Below, piece by piece: positions 1 through 8,997 of a stretch of 64,000 nt of DNA. The stretch is from JAABRB01 sp963735025 (GTDB lineage Bacteria > Pseudomonadota > Gammaproteobacteria > Burkholderiales > SG8-39). The notes under the pieces are model-generated. The model saw nothing but the letters and a program-made list of their open reading frames with translations, was not told where the DNA came from and did not search any database. Location of the stretch: the NCBI GenBank assembly GCA_963735025.1, contig CAVTJG010000011.1, positions 62,001-126,000 of the forward strand, given 5' to 3'. Position 1 is the first letter of the stretch. Every line of letters starts with the position of its first letter. The position numbers and the translations under genes are program-made.

Positions 1-443
1 CTGCTCATTACCTTGTGGAACTGGTGCTGGAGACTGCGCACCTGGTGGGCGATTTCCTCGAGCCGCGCGAACGGAATGACGCACACCTCGCCGTCCTCGA
101 GCGCCGTCCCGTTGCACGCATGCCGGTCCGTGCTGATTCCGTCCATGCCCATGATTTCCCCGGGCATGTGAAATCCGGTCACCTGGTCGCGTCCATCCTC
201 GAGGATCACGTTACTCTTGAAGAAACCGCTGCGTATCGCGTAGAGCGAGGCGAACTCGTCGCCCGCGTGGTAGATGTTTTCGCCGCGCTTTACGCGTTTG
301 CGGGTGTAGACGAGCGTGTCCAGCAGCTCTACTTCCGCCTCCGACAGTCCCATGGGCAGACAGATCTCCCGCAGGCTGCAGTTCGAGCAAGCCGTCTTGA
401 GTTGCTGGAGGTTGACATGTTGCAGGAGTGGCTCGGTGCTCAT
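1..443 (-). CDS. fnr: FNR/ANR-type oxygen-sensing transcription regulator (3' end outside window)
   Basis: Reading the minus strand from the ATG at 443 gives a Crp/Fnr-family protein, open to the window edge (about 147 residues). The N-terminus has Cys19, Cys22 and Cys28 in the spacing of the FNR [4Fe-4S] ligands, and a fourth Cys near residue 110 lies in an RHACNG context. The central part is a cyclic-nucleotide-like beta-roll; the C-terminal HTH falls outside the window. FNR proteins lose their cluster in oxygen and activate anaerobic genes as dimers under low oxygen. The gene is divergent from hemN with an FNR box between them, which suggests autoregulation and control of hemN. The cysteines separate it from plain CRP. 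Confidence 0.93.
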   Translation of the reverse strand, partial: MSTEPLLQHVNLQQLKTACSNCSLREICLPMGLSEAEVELLDTLVYTRKRVKRGENIYHAGDEFASLYAIRSGFFKSNVILEDGRDQVTGFHMPGEIMGMDGISTDRHACNGTALEDGEVCVIPFARLEEIAHQVRSLQHQFHKVMS

Positions 444-486
444 TAGGCGGTTCGGGGCGCGAGTATTGGTCGGTGGGCGTCGAGGG

Positions 487-500
487 TTGATCTACGTCAA
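487..500. promoter_or_regulatory. FNR box between fnr and hemN
   Basis: The 14-mer TTGATCTACGTCAA matches the FNR consensus TTGAT-N4-ATCAA at nine of ten defined positions. It lies 43 bp upstream of the fnr start and 70 bp upstream of the hemN start, so one dimer could act on both promoters. HemN is the anaerobic coproporphyrinogen oxidase and is a known FNR/ANR target in other bacteria. No clear -35/-10 pair was assigned. Confidence 0.8.
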
Positions 501-570
501 GGCGAAAAATCGGCGGAAAATCAAACTTCCTCCCGTGAGCGCTACGCAAGCCAGTTCACTGGCCCAGGTG

Positions 571-1959
571 ATGCTGCCTGACGATCTGATCATCGACGCG
601 AGTCTGATCCGGCAGTTCGACCGGGCCGGGCCACGCTACACATCGTACCCGACCGCCGATCGTTTCGTGGAAGCGTTCGACGGCGACGCTTACCGGCGGG
701 CGCTCGAGGAACGCCATATCGGAAGCCTGGCACGACCACTGTCATTATACGTCCACCTGCCGTTCTGCAGCTCCATCTGCTACTACTGCGCCTGCAACAA
801 GATCATCACCAAGGATCACGGCCGCTCTGCGAAATACCTGAGATTTCTGGAGCGGGAAATGGTGCTGGTGAAGGAGGCGCTCGGCGCGCGCACGCGCATC
901 GAGCAACTCCACTGGGGTGGGGGCACGCCGACGTTCCTCAATCCGCAGGAACTGCGCGACCTCATGCGGGCGATCCGCGAGCATTTCTCGCTCGATCAGC
1001 GTGCAGAGTGCTCCATCGAGGTCGATCCGCGTTCGGCGGACACCGAGACCATTCAGCTGCTTGCGAAGATAGGATTCAACCGAATCTCGGTCGGCGTGCA
1101 GGACTTCGATGCCGAAGTGCAGCGTGCAGTCAACCGGATTCAGGGTTACGAGCAGACCGCCGCAGTGGTCGATGCGGCGCGTGCTGCGGGCTTCAAGTCG
1201 GTGAATGTGGATCTCATTTACGGGTTGCCGCGACAAGACCCGCGAAGCTTTCACGAGACGATCAACAGCGTGCTGACCCTCGACCCGGATCGCGTCGCGC
1301 TCTACAACTATGCGCATCTGCCTGCGGTTTTCAAGCCACAGCGCCGGATCAACGAGGCCGAGATGCCCGATGCGGAGACGCGGCTCGAGTTGATGTTGCT
1401 GGCGATCCGGAGCCTGACGCTGGGAGGCTTCCGGTACATCGGCATGGATCACTTCGCGAAGCCCGATGACGACCTGGCCGTCGCGCAGCGACTCGGCACG
1501 CTGCATCGGAACTTCCAGGGTTATACGACCCGTCCGGAATGCGATCTCGTCGGCCTCGGCATTTCGGCGATCGGCGCGGTCGGCCCCGCCTATGCGCAGA
1601 ACGTCAAGACCCTGGACGAGTACTACGATCAGCTCGACCAGGGCGAGTTGCCGGTGATGCGTGGGATCGAGCTCACGAAGGATGACCTGATCAGGCGTGC
1701 GGTCATTCAGGCACTTATGTGCAGTTTCGAAGTCTCGATCGAGGCAATCGAGATCGGGTATCTGATCGACTTCGGGCGATATTTCGCGGCCGAACTGGAT
1801 GACCTGCGCGAGTACGCCCGCAATGGCCTGGTCGAGCTCGACGACAAGTGGATCACGGTCACGCCGCGCGGCAGGTTGCTGGTGCGCGCAGTCTGCATGG
1901 TGTTCGACTATCATCTACGCACCGCGCAGGCGCGCGCGCGCTACTCGAAGGTCATTTGA
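571..1959 (+). CDS. hemN: Oxygen-independent coproporphyrinogen III dehydrogenase (radical SAM)
   Basis: The 462-residue protein is close to the usual HemN length. The chosen ATG aligns with the family start: GPRYTSYPT begins at residue 20. The radical-SAM cluster ligands are Cys66, Cys70 and Cys73 in CSSICYYC, followed by Cys75, which HemN also has. A glycine-rich GGGTPTFL segment follows. The enzyme decarboxylates coproporphyrinogen III to protoporphyrinogen IX in the cytoplasm, using SAM and no oxygen, in haem synthesis. The reading frame stays open upstream to 316, but that extension does not resemble HemN. The stop codon overlaps the next gene's start by one base, so the two are probably cotranscribed. 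Confidence 0.95.
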   Translation: MLPDDLIIDASLIRQFDRAGPRYTSYPTADRFVEAFDGDAYRRALEERHIGSLARPLSLYVHLPFCSSICYYCACNKIITKDHGRSAKYLRFLEREMVLVKEALGARTRIEQLHWGGGTPTFLNPQELRDLMRAIREHFSLDQRAECSIEVDPRSADTETIQLLAKIGFNRISVGVQDFDAEVQRAVNRIQGYEQTAAVVDAARAAGFKSVNVDLIYGLPRQDPRSFHETINSVLTLDPDRVALYNYAHLPAVFKPQRRINEAEMPDAETRLELMLLAIRSLTLGGFRYIGMDHFAKPDDDLAVAQRLGTLHRNFQGYTTRPECDLVGLGISAIGAVGPAYAQNVKTLDEYYDQLDQGELPVMRGIELTKDDLIRRAVIQALMCSFEVSIEAIEIGYLIDFGRYFAAELDDLREYARNGLVELDDKWITVTPRGRLLVRAVCMVFDYHLRTAQARARYSKVI

Positions 1960-2714
1960 TGGATTCTTTGGTCCTGGCGGCCTTCCTCGTGGGGGTCGCC
2001 GGCGGTGTGCATTGCGTGGGCATGTGCGGCGGAATCGTTGCTGCCGTGGCGTTGCGCACCACCCGCGTCCAGGCCGCGGCACCCGGCGTCGGTGTGCTCA
2101 CTGCCGGCGGTCGCGCTGGTAGCGGTCCGCTTCCGATTCAGGTGGCATTTAATCTCGGGCGCGTCGCAACATACGGTGTGATCGGCGGCGCAGTCGGTGC
2201 AGCCGGATCGCTGGGGCTGCTGATGGAGACCGTATTTCCGGTGCAGCTGGCGCTCAGGGTCATTGCAAGTGCCCTCGTGATCCTCGTGGGGCTACACGTC
2301 GCGGGGTACGGTAGCGTCGTCATTAGAGGTCTCGAGCGTGCGGGAGGCGGCGTATGGCGCCTCGCACAACGCCTCGGCGGGGGTTACTTTCCTCCGGAAA
2401 CGACCGGTCGCGCTTTGCTCGCGGGAGGCGTATGGGGGTGGTTGCCGTGCGGACTCGTCTACAGCGTGCTGGCGACCGCGCTCGTGAGCGGTAGTGCTGC
2501 GCGAGGCGCCACGATCATGTTGGCGTTCGGCCTTGGTACGCTACCCACGCTCGTCGCAGCGGGGTTGCTGGCGGATCGCCTGCGACGCGCCCTGCAACGC
2601 CCGGCGGTGAGGCTCATCGCGGGTGCGCTCGTCGTGGGGCTCGGTGTGGCGTCGCTTGCGAGTGCGCCCGGGCTCGGAGCGCAGATTCGCGCCGGCGTAC
2701 TTTGCCTCACATGA
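1959..2714 (+). CDS. TauE/SafE-family (UreH/DsbD-like) membrane protein
   Basis: A 251-residue hydrophobic protein with about six membrane segments. It has two related motifs, GGVHCVGMCGG at residues 15-25 and a WLPCGLVY block around residue 160, typical of proteins annotated as sulfite exporter TauE/SafE or UreH/DsbD-like transmembrane proteins. The cysteine-glycine motifs suggest metal or thiol chemistry. Members of this group often sit beside fnr, hemN and cbb3-oxidase assembly genes, where a role in metal handling or cytochrome maturation has been proposed. The start overlaps the hemN stop by one base. The substrate cannot be told from the sequence. Confidence 0.85.
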   Translation: MDSLVLAAFLVGVAGGVHCVGMCGGIVAAVALRTTRVQAAAPGVGVLTAGGRAGSGPLPIQVAFNLGRVATYGVIGGAVGAAGSLGLLMETVFPVQLALRVIASALVILVGLHVAGYGSVVIRGLERAGGGVWRLAQRLGGGYFPPETTGRALLAGGVWGWLPCGLVYSVLATALVSGSAARGATIMLAFGLGTLPTLVAAGLLADRLRRALQRPAVRLIAGALVVGLGVASLASAPGLGAQIRAGVLCLT

Positions 2715-2756
2715 GACGGTGTCAGCGGCGCAGTGCGTGTCTCGAAGGGAAGCGTA

Positions 2757-4403
2757 ATGGCCGATGACTCGCGCAAGTATCCGGATCTGCACGAGCACCT
2801 GACGACGCTGGACGAGCGGGGACTGTTGCGCAGGATCGATCGGGTGATCGACAAGGATACCGAGCTGCATCCCCTCGTTCGTTGGCAGTTCGTCGGCGGA
2901 ATCGAGGAGGCGGAGCGCAAAGCGTTTCTGTTCACCAACATCACGGACGGTCGCGGCCGCAAGTACGATATTCCGGTGGTGGTCGGCGCGATCGCAGCTA
3001 ACCCGGCGATCTATAGCGTCGGCATGCAGGCGGAACTGTCCGATATCCAGGCAAAGTGGGATCACGCGATTGCCAATCCGATCGTGCCGCGCGTGGTGAA
3101 GCAGGCCGTTTGCCACGAGGTGATCCACGAGGGCGCGGCGTTGCGGGGGGAGGGCAATGGTCTCGACCGCCTGCCGATCCCGATCTCCACGCCCGGGTTC
3201 GACAGCGCGCCGACCCTGACCGCGACCAACGTCATAACCCGCGATCCCGAAACCGACGTTCAGAACATGGGCACTTACCGTGCCGCGCTCAAAGCGCCGG
3301 ACCGGCTGGTCGTGCGAATGGCGACGCGCGTCGGGGGCGCCGGCGGCTACCAGCACTATCTCAAGTATCAGAAGCGGGGCGAGAAGATGCCGTGCGCGAT
3401 CGTGCTCGGGTGCCCCCCCTACGTGGCGTTCATGGGACCCCAAAAGCTGCCGATTGGAGTCGACGAGTTCACGGTGGCGGGGGGACTGGCCGGTGGGCCG
3501 ATAAACGTGGTGCGTGGACACTCGGTCGATCTCCTGGTGCCTGCGGAAGCCGAGCTGGTGATCGAAGGGCTGATCGATACCGAGTACCTGGAGCCGGAGG
3601 CGCCATTCGGCGAGTCACACGGTCACGTCGCCCTCGAGGAATTCAATATGCCGATGCAGGTGACCGCTATCACCCATCGCAAGCAGCCAATCATTCCCTC
3701 TTACATCAGTCAAGTGGCGCCGAGCGAATCGAGCGTGGTCAAACGCGTGGCCTACGAGCCGCTGTTCACGACCCATTTGCGGAACACGCTCGGGATCCGC
3801 GGCGTCAAGCACGTTTCGTTGCATGAGCCGCTTACCGGGCTGCTGCGGGTGACAGTGATCACGCTCGAGAAGGGCACCACACGCACCGAGGTGTGGCGGG
3901 CGCTCTACGGCGCGGCGTTCTTCAAAGGCGACTGCGGAAAGATCTGCATCGCTGTGAACGAGGACATCAAGGTCGACAATGCCGACGCGCTGTTCTGGGC
4001 GATGGCGTACCGCATGAATCCGATCGAGGACGTGCAGATCGTGCCGCATCGCGGCCAGGGTCACGGGCCGAAGCGGGAGCACGGTCAGGAAGAAGATTCG
4101 ACCATGCTCATGGACGCGACCATGAAGGGCGATATGCCCCCGCTCGCCCTGCCGAAGCAAGAGTACATGGAGCGCGCCAAGGAAATCTGGGGTGAGCTCG
4201 GCTTCGGTGTGCTCCGGCCGCAGGCGCCCTGGTTCGGCTACTCGCTTGGCGACTGGCTGCCGGAGTGGGATGAGGCCGCCAAGCGTGCCGCCGAGGGCCA
4301 CTATCTGGAGAATGGCCGGATCAGCGCGCAGCATCGCCGCAAAGGCCTCAAGCCGGAGACCAAGTACCGACCGGGTCGCGAAGGTGGCGACGGCAAAAAT
4401 TGA
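2757..4403 (+). CDS. UbiD-family prenylated-FMN (de)carboxylase
   Basis: A 548-residue protein with the UbiD fold signature: an N-terminal LREFLxxL-like start, a TATNVITRDPETDVQNMGTYR block, and VPAEAELVIEG followed by EAPFGESHGH, which carries the acidic residues of the family's catalytic network. UbiD enzymes use prenylated FMN made by UbiX to decarboxylate or carboxylate aromatic and alpha,beta-unsaturated acids. The length fits catabolic UbiD relatives (phenylphosphate or hydroxyarylic acid type) as well as UbiD proper. No ubiX is nearby. The next genes, facing it, encode a TAXI TRAP transporter, which suggests an aromatic acid substrate (inference). The start at 2757 follows a GAAGGGA ribosome site. 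Confidence 0.88.
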   Translation: MADDSRKYPDLHEHLTTLDERGLLRRIDRVIDKDTELHPLVRWQFVGGIEEAERKAFLFTNITDGRGRKYDIPVVVGAIAANPAIYSVGMQAELSDIQAKWDHAIANPIVPRVVKQAVCHEVIHEGAALRGEGNGLDRLPIPISTPGFDSAPTLTATNVITRDPETDVQNMGTYRAALKAPDRLVVRMATRVGGAGGYQHYLKYQKRGEKMPCAIVLGCPPYVAFMGPQKLPIGVDEFTVAGGLAGGPINVVRGHSVDLLVPAEAELVIEGLIDTEYLEPEAPFGESHGHVALEEFNMPMQVTAITHRKQPIIPSYISQVAPSESSVVKRVAYEPLFTTHLRNTLGIRGVKHVSLHEPLTGLLRVTVITLEKGTTRTEVWRALYGAAFFKGDCGKICIAVNEDIKVDNADALFWAMAYRMNPIEDVQIVPHRGQGHGPKREHGQEEDSTMLMDATMKGDMPPLALPKQEYMERAKEIWGELGFGVLRPQAPWFGYSLGDWLPEWDEAAKRAAEGHYLENGRISAQHRRKGLKPETKYRPGREGGDGKN

Positions 4404-4469
4404 TCCCGGGAATGGCTGATCAGGTCATCCTCGCGGAAGCGGATATCCAACAAGCCTTTGAATGTGGGC

Positions 4470-4500
4470 AGCCTGGATTCCCGCTTTCGTGGGCATGACG
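4470..4500. repeat. REP-like dispersed palindrome
   Basis: The stretch TGGATTCCCGCTTTCGTGGG, followed by CATGACGG, resembles the small interspersed palindrome with an ATTCCCGC...GCGGGAATGAC core found many times in some beta- and gammaproteobacterial genomes. It forms a short stem, CCCGC/GTGGG. It lies between the convergent UbiD and TRAP genes, a usual place for such elements, and might also act as a weak bidirectional terminator. Only one copy is seen here. Confidence 0.45.
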
Positions 4501-4517
4501 GATAGCGCAGAGCTTCC

Positions 4518-6485
4518 CTAGGCGTCGGGTGTGCCGCGAACGCCGAGCTGGCGTGTCGTTAGGTACTCGCGCGCCAGAATGCCCGATCCGAGCAGGATCC
4601 CTGCGAGGTCGATCATGCCGCCGGCGCCGATTGCCGTATCCGGGAAAACGGCTGCCAGCCCTGCGATCCCAAGCAGCGCGCGAAGCGCGTAGCCAAGCGG
4701 CCGCGTGAAATAGCCGACAACGGCCACGGACGCGATGTACACGCCGGCCGAGGCGGTGCAGACGTTGAGCAGGATCTTCCATGGCTCGCCGATCATGAGC
4801 AGGGAAGGCGACAGCACGAACAGGAACGGAATGATGTAGGCGACCCATCCCATGCGCATGGCGGCAAATCCAGTCTCCATCGGATCAGCGCGGCTCAGCG
4901 AAGCGGCGGCGAAGGCGGCGAGGGCAATCGGCGGAGTGATCATCGACATCATTCCGAAGTACAGGATGAACATGTGCGCCGGCAACTTGTCGACGCCGGC
5001 CTCGATCAACCCCGGAGCCACGAGCGCCGCGAGCAAGACATAGACGCCTGTCGTCGGCATGCCCATGCCGAGGACGATGCAGATGAGCGCACCAATCAGC
5101 AGCAGAATGAAGAGGTTCCCGCCGCCGAGCTTGACGAGAAGTAGAGTCAGCGCAAAACCGCCGCCGCTCAGATTGAGGATGCCGATGACGAAACCTGCTG
5201 CAGCGACGATCATCACCAGCTCCGTGGTTGCGATGCCCGCGTTCCAGAACGATTCGGCCAGCCGGCGCGGATTCATGCGCCGCCCCTTGTAGCTATGCAG
5301 CGCGCCGAGAACGATCATCGCTCCTGCCGCATACATTGCCGACTCTTCCGCGGAGGAGTTCATGACGTAGAGCGCGTAGAGCAGAATGGCGAACGGCACG
5401 ATGAAGTGCCAGCCCCTGCGGAGTACCGTGCGTACGCGGGGCAGCTCGGCGGAGATGAATCGGATACGATCACGCGCCGCAACCAGGTCGACCTGGACGA
5501 AAATGGCGAAGTAGTAGAGCAGCGCGGGAATGATGGCGGCGAGGACGACGTCGGCGTAGGGTATCTCGAGGAACTCCGCCATCAGGAATGCTGCAGCGCC
5601 CATGATCGGGGGCATGAACTGCCCGCCAGTCGAGGCATTTGCCTCGATCGCACCGGCGTCGACCGCGGAGTAGCCGGACTTCGTCATTAACGGAATGGTG
5701 ACGACGCCCGTCGTGGTGACATTGGAGATGGCGCTGCCCGAGATCGAGCCGAATAGCGCGGACGCGACTACCGAGATCTTGGCGCTACCTCCGCGCCGCT
5801 TACCCATGGTGGCGGATGCAATATCGGTAAAGAACTCGCCGCCGCCGGTATTGAACAGCACCTGTCCAAGAAAGATGAACAGCACGACGATCGAAGTCGC
5901 TACCGTCAGCGGGGCGCCGAGCAGCGCATTGGTGTCAAACGCGAGATAGATAGTCAGGGGAACGAGCTCACTGCGGGTGCCGGTAAGCGGCGCCGGGACC
6001 AGATGCGCCAGCAAGGCATAGGCGATAAACGCGAGCACGACCACGGTCAGGAATTTTCCGGCGACGCGGCGCAGACCTTCCAGCACCAGCACTACCACGA
6101 CGGCTCCCAACACCAGCATTTCCGGAGTTCGGTAGGCAGCTTCGACCAGGAACCTGCCGTAGTCCCAGGCGATGTAGAGACAGGAGGTAAGCATGAGCGA
6201 CGCTGCGACCCAGTCGTGCAACGGAGTGCGCCCGACTCGCGCGCCGCCAAGCCGAACAGTGAGAAATACTGCGGCGCCCGCGAGCCCGAGACAGGTGAGG
6301 AGAAACTGCTCCTTGTAGACGGCTATGCCGAGTTGGCTCGGGACCTGAAACGTCCACAGGATCGCGAGGACGACGAACAGCGTCCCGCACAATCGCGCAA
6401 TCCAGAGCGCGGCCGACGCCGCGCTAGTCTCCTGAGTGCTGTCTGGGCTGTCCAACCGCCATGCTCCCCGCCCGGATGGCGCCAC
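4518..6485 (-). CDS. TRAP transporter fused permease (4TM/12TM, DctQM type)
   Basis: A 655-residue integral membrane protein with roughly 16 hydrophobic segments, the size and layout of TRAP permeases in which the small DctQ-like and large DctM-like subunits are fused. Conserved pieces include FNTGGGEFFTDIA, GSISGSAISNVTTTG and GMPTTGVYVLLAAL, typical of the 4TM/12TM family. These carriers use sodium or proton gradients and a periplasmic binding protein of the TAXI class to import carboxylates. The TAXI gene lies directly upstream, separated by 56 bp, so the two form one operon. The start at 6485 is the first ATG in frame; a slightly later start is possible. Confidence 0.92.
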   Translation of the reverse strand: MAPSGRGAWRLDSPDSTQETSAASAALWIARLCGTLFVVLAILWTFQVPSQLGIAVYKEQFLLTCLGLAGAAVFLTVRLGGARVGRTPLHDWVAASLMLTSCLYIAWDYGRFLVEAAYRTPEMLVLGAVVVVLVLEGLRRVAGKFLTVVVLAFIAYALLAHLVPAPLTGTRSELVPLTIYLAFDTNALLGAPLTVATSIVVLFIFLGQVLFNTGGGEFFTDIASATMGKRRGGSAKISVVASALFGSISGSAISNVTTTGVVTIPLMTKSGYSAVDAGAIEANASTGGQFMPPIMGAAAFLMAEFLEIPYADVVLAAIIPALLYYFAIFVQVDLVAARDRIRFISAELPRVRTVLRRGWHFIVPFAILLYALYVMNSSAEESAMYAAGAMIVLGALHSYKGRRMNPRRLAESFWNAGIATTELVMIVAAAGFVIGILNLSGGGFALTLLLVKLGGGNLFILLLIGALICIVLGMGMPTTGVYVLLAALVAPGLIEAGVDKLPAHMFILYFGMMSMITPPIALAAFAAASLSRADPMETGFAAMRMGWVAYIIPFLFVLSPSLLMIGEPWKILLNVCTASAGVYIASVAVVGYFTRPLGYALRALLGIAGLAAVFPDTAIGAGGMIDLAGILLGSGILAREYLTTRQLGVRGTPDA

Positions 6486-6541
6486 CGACCCGATGTAGCG
6501 GGGCGGCGGCGGCGTAGAAGATCCTTACGCGCGGAATGTTT

Positions 6542-7510
6542 CTATTTCGGTGGCCACATGCCGAGTTCCGTATAGGCCTTGATCGCGCCCGGATGATAGG
6601 GAACAGGATTCGGGCGGGCCATCCTCTTTGGATCGAAGCGGGCAAACGCGCCAAGAGCCTTGATGAGATCCGGCTTGTTCTCGAAAATCGCCTTCACGAG
6701 TTTGTAGACGACTTCGTCGGATACCTGCGCGCCAGCGAACATCGCGACGTCGATCGCCAGAAGCACCGTCGGATCGTCGACCACGCCGGTCGCATTGGGA
6801 TTCGGCTTCAATTTGACGGTTCGCGAAGTCGGCAGGAATGCGTTGGCCTTTGCGCTGGCGTCGGCAGCGTCACCGATTGAAAGATAACGCCACCCACCCG
6901 GAATCGTGGCCATTGCCTGCTTGCCGATTCCGGAATTGAACGGGATGTAGCCGGCGTCGGTGCGTCCGGCCATGAACGCCTTGACCCCTTCGACGAAGTT
7001 CGGCGCCGGAACGCCTTCCACATCTGCTTCACTGAGGCCCACGGCGGCAAGGGACGCGCCCTGGAGATAGTGAAAAATCCGGCCGGACGGATAACCGACC
7101 GGAATCTTCTTACCCTTGAGATCGGCTACGGTCTTCATCGGAGAATCTTTTCTCACGGCGAAGCCGTTGGTCAGCGGAAAGGTCACGAACACGCTGCGCA
7201 GGTTTTCGTTCTTGTGGCCGTCGAAAAGCTCCTTGCCGGAATAGGCAAATGCGTATTCGGCCCCATTGGACATTCCGAAGGCAAGCTCACCCTTGTTGAC
7301 GAGCGGAATATATGTCGATGAGCCGGCGTATGGCGCCACGCGGAATTGCAGGCCAGTCTTGTCGACCGAGACCTTGGCGATCGCCGCGGCCGCGGAGTAG
7401 AACACCGACCCCTGCGGGTTGGCGCCGATGGTATAGGTTTGCGCCGATGCGGCGGTGCTTATCCCCAACATCGACGCGGCCGTGAGAACAATGAATCTGC
7501 TAATTGTCAT
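6542..7510 (-). CDS. TAXI-family TRAP transporter periplasmic binding protein
   Basis: A 322-residue protein with a clear Sec signal peptide (about 24 residues, ending ASAQ). The mature N-terminus YTIGANPQGSVFYSAAAAIA is the classic TAXI start. The blocks GELAFGMSNGAEYAF and DLKGKKIPVGYPSGR also fit the family. It binds the substrate in the periplasm and delivers it to the fused permease encoded just downstream. TAXI ligands reported elsewhere include glutamate and other carboxylates; the ligand here is unknown. Being first in the operon, its upstream region (7511-7649) should hold the promoter. Confidence 0.92.
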   Translation of the reverse strand: MTISRFIVLTAASMLGISTAASAQTYTIGANPQGSVFYSAAAAIAKVSVDKTGLQFRVAPYAGSSTYIPLVNKGELAFGMSNGAEYAFAYSGKELFDGHKNENLRSVFVTFPLTNGFAVRKDSPMKTVADLKGKKIPVGYPSGRIFHYLQGASLAAVGLSEADVEGVPAPNFVEGVKAFMAGRTDAGYIPFNSGIGKQAMATIPGGWRYLSIGDAADASAKANAFLPTSRTVKLKPNPNATGVVDDPTVLLAIDVAMFAGAQVSDEVVYKLVKAIFENKPDLIKALGAFARFDPKRMARPNPVPYHPGAIKAYTELGMWPPK

Positions 7511-7649
7511 GTCGATCTCCTCTCCTGTTCTGATTCTCGTTTTGAGACATCCGGCAACGCATCATCGATGGAGTTTGCCCGATGTAGAACCCGCCTCCAC
7601 GGGAAATTCAAAGCAAACGAACTACACAGGGGAATCGCGCCCCGGAGAA

Positions 7650-8525
7650 TCAACCTACGACCAACGTCCCATGGTCGGATGCTCCGGTCGAGAGCCCGCG
7701 GGCCTTCATCCAGTCATAGGTCCGGTCGAATAGCGTCGCATCATATGTATCGACATGCTTATATCGGACAAAGGCGGTAAGCAGTTCGTGCGGCTGCAAA
7801 GCGCCATTCGCGTGCGCTGCTACGTGGTGGGCGTATTTGCGGAAATCGGCGTTGATCAGGTCGACAGCCTTGTTCTCCGCATCGTAGTAGCTCCTGCGCT
7901 GGTCGGCGGTCAGATCGGCGGAGATCACTTCGCCGCCGCGATAGAAAGCGGCGGCGATGATGTGCGCACCGTCCTTGAGTCCAAGACTGATAAAAGGCTC
8001 CATGACGGTCACGACTCGAAGGGTGCGGTTCTTCAGCCCCTCATAGCGCTTTTGGGGCAGGCCGCCCTGCGCGATCAGGACGTGGTCCGCGCCCAGCGCG
8101 CTTTCGAGCATCTGCAGGGTGGTGTAGTGCGATCCGGTGAACTCCTGAACGCTGACTGGAACATCGGCCAGATCGCGGGGTATCTGCAGCGTCTCATCGA
8201 AGGTGATAATGGCTTGTGCAGCCACCGCGGCCCGCAGGGCGGCGAGTTTGCCGAAGCGCTTACCCTTCTCCAGGCGATCGATGCTGGCCCATTCGCAGAC
8301 GTTGTAGCTGTCGGCCGAACCGCAATCGAAAAGCTGCTCCTTGAGACGAGTCATGACCGGAAGTGCGGCGCTGTCTCTTTCACGGTCCGCATAAGTCGCC
8401 GAGAAGCTGACATCGAGCCCGGCTTCGGCAAACAATCCTTCCTCTATGCCGACGATGACAGGCAGGTCGAAAACGGGATTGTTGGGCGCAATCTTGATGG
8501 CGGCCCGAGTTTGCGGATTTGCCAT
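7650..8525 (-). CDS. NMT1/THI5-like substrate-binding-type protein without signal peptide
   Basis: A 291-residue protein beginning MANPQTRAAIKIAPNN at 8525, preceded by an excellent AAAGGAG ribosome site. It has the type-II periplasmic-binding fold sequence of the NMT1/SsuA group (DLPVIVGIEEGLFAEAGLDV near the start, CGSADSYNVCEW in the middle). No signal peptide is visible at this start. The frame stays open upstream to 8876, but that part reads through the tRNA remnant and is not coding. Such signal-less proteins may act in the cytoplasm, as THI5-type enzymes do, or be wrongly annotated transporters. No ABC permease or ATPase gene lies beside it. Its function is unknown. Confidence 0.8.
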   Translation of the reverse strand: MANPQTRAAIKIAPNNPVFDLPVIVGIEEGLFAEAGLDVSFSATYADRERDSAALPVMTRLKEQLFDCGSADSYNVCEWASIDRLEKGKRFGKLAALRAAVAAQAIITFDETLQIPRDLADVPVSVQEFTGSHYTTLQMLESALGADHVLIAQGGLPQKRYEGLKNRTLRVVTVMEPFISLGLKDGAHIIAAAFYRGGEVISADLTADQRRSYYDAENKAVDLINADFRKYAHHVAAHANGALQPHELLTAFVRYKHVDTYDATLFDRTYDWMKARGLSTGASDHGTLVVG

Positions 8526-8682
8526 GTTGCTGCTCCTTTGGCGCGTGATCGAGGAAAGGCGACACCATGCCGTGGAATCACGGACTGGAGATCGCATTCT
8601 GGCATAGGAACGCCGGCCGTCAAAACCGCTCCAAGTTGGATAGATCGGCCTGCAGGGAGCCCGGGAACCGGAGCTTTGAAAT

Positions 8683-8728
8683 TTGGTGGGCGGTGCAGGG
8701 TTCGAACCTGCGACCCCTGCCGTGTGAA
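8683..8728 (-). repeat. Left attachment repeat: 3' half of tRNA-Val(CAC)
   Basis: These 46 bases are identical to 14296-14341, which covers the tRNA-Val(CAC) gene from the anticodon loop through the T arm to the CCA end plus one base. The 5' half of a tRNA is missing here, so this is not a tRNA gene but the copy left when a site-specific element integrated in the tRNA 3' half. The 269 bases from here to 8997 hold no gene that I can support. They include a short repeated GTGTGTAG near 8840. Confidence 0.88.
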
Positions 8729-8997
8729 TCCAACTCCCGGCCTTACACACCTGCTTCCGAAAATCGGAAGCATCCAGTCTTACGACGTTCTCGTTCGCGG
8801 TCACGGTCGCGGCATACGCCAGGGAACGGCGATCGAGTGTGTAGGAGTGTGTAGAAGACTGTAATGAGATTTGCACTCCAGCCTTCCCCTCTCGATTCGG
8901 AAACCGAGTTATTCAACGGAATAGTCCAGAAGCGGTCCTTAAGAATTGCCTTCCAATGAATCTGTCGAGCGCCGTCGGCATGCGCCATTGGCCGCCG

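Noticed and set aside
745..1914. Long minus-strand frame opposite hemN
   Set aside because: Shadow of a GC-rich gene; low-complexity Arg/His/Asp composition without motifs.
8683..8728. A second tRNA-Val gene
   Set aside because: Only the 3' half is present; identity stops at the anticodon loop and no acceptor 5' strand follows.
8526..8876. N-terminal extension of the NMT1-like protein to 408 residues
   Set aside because: It reads through the tRNA-Val remnant and has no homology, while the ATG at 8525 has an excellent ribosome site.
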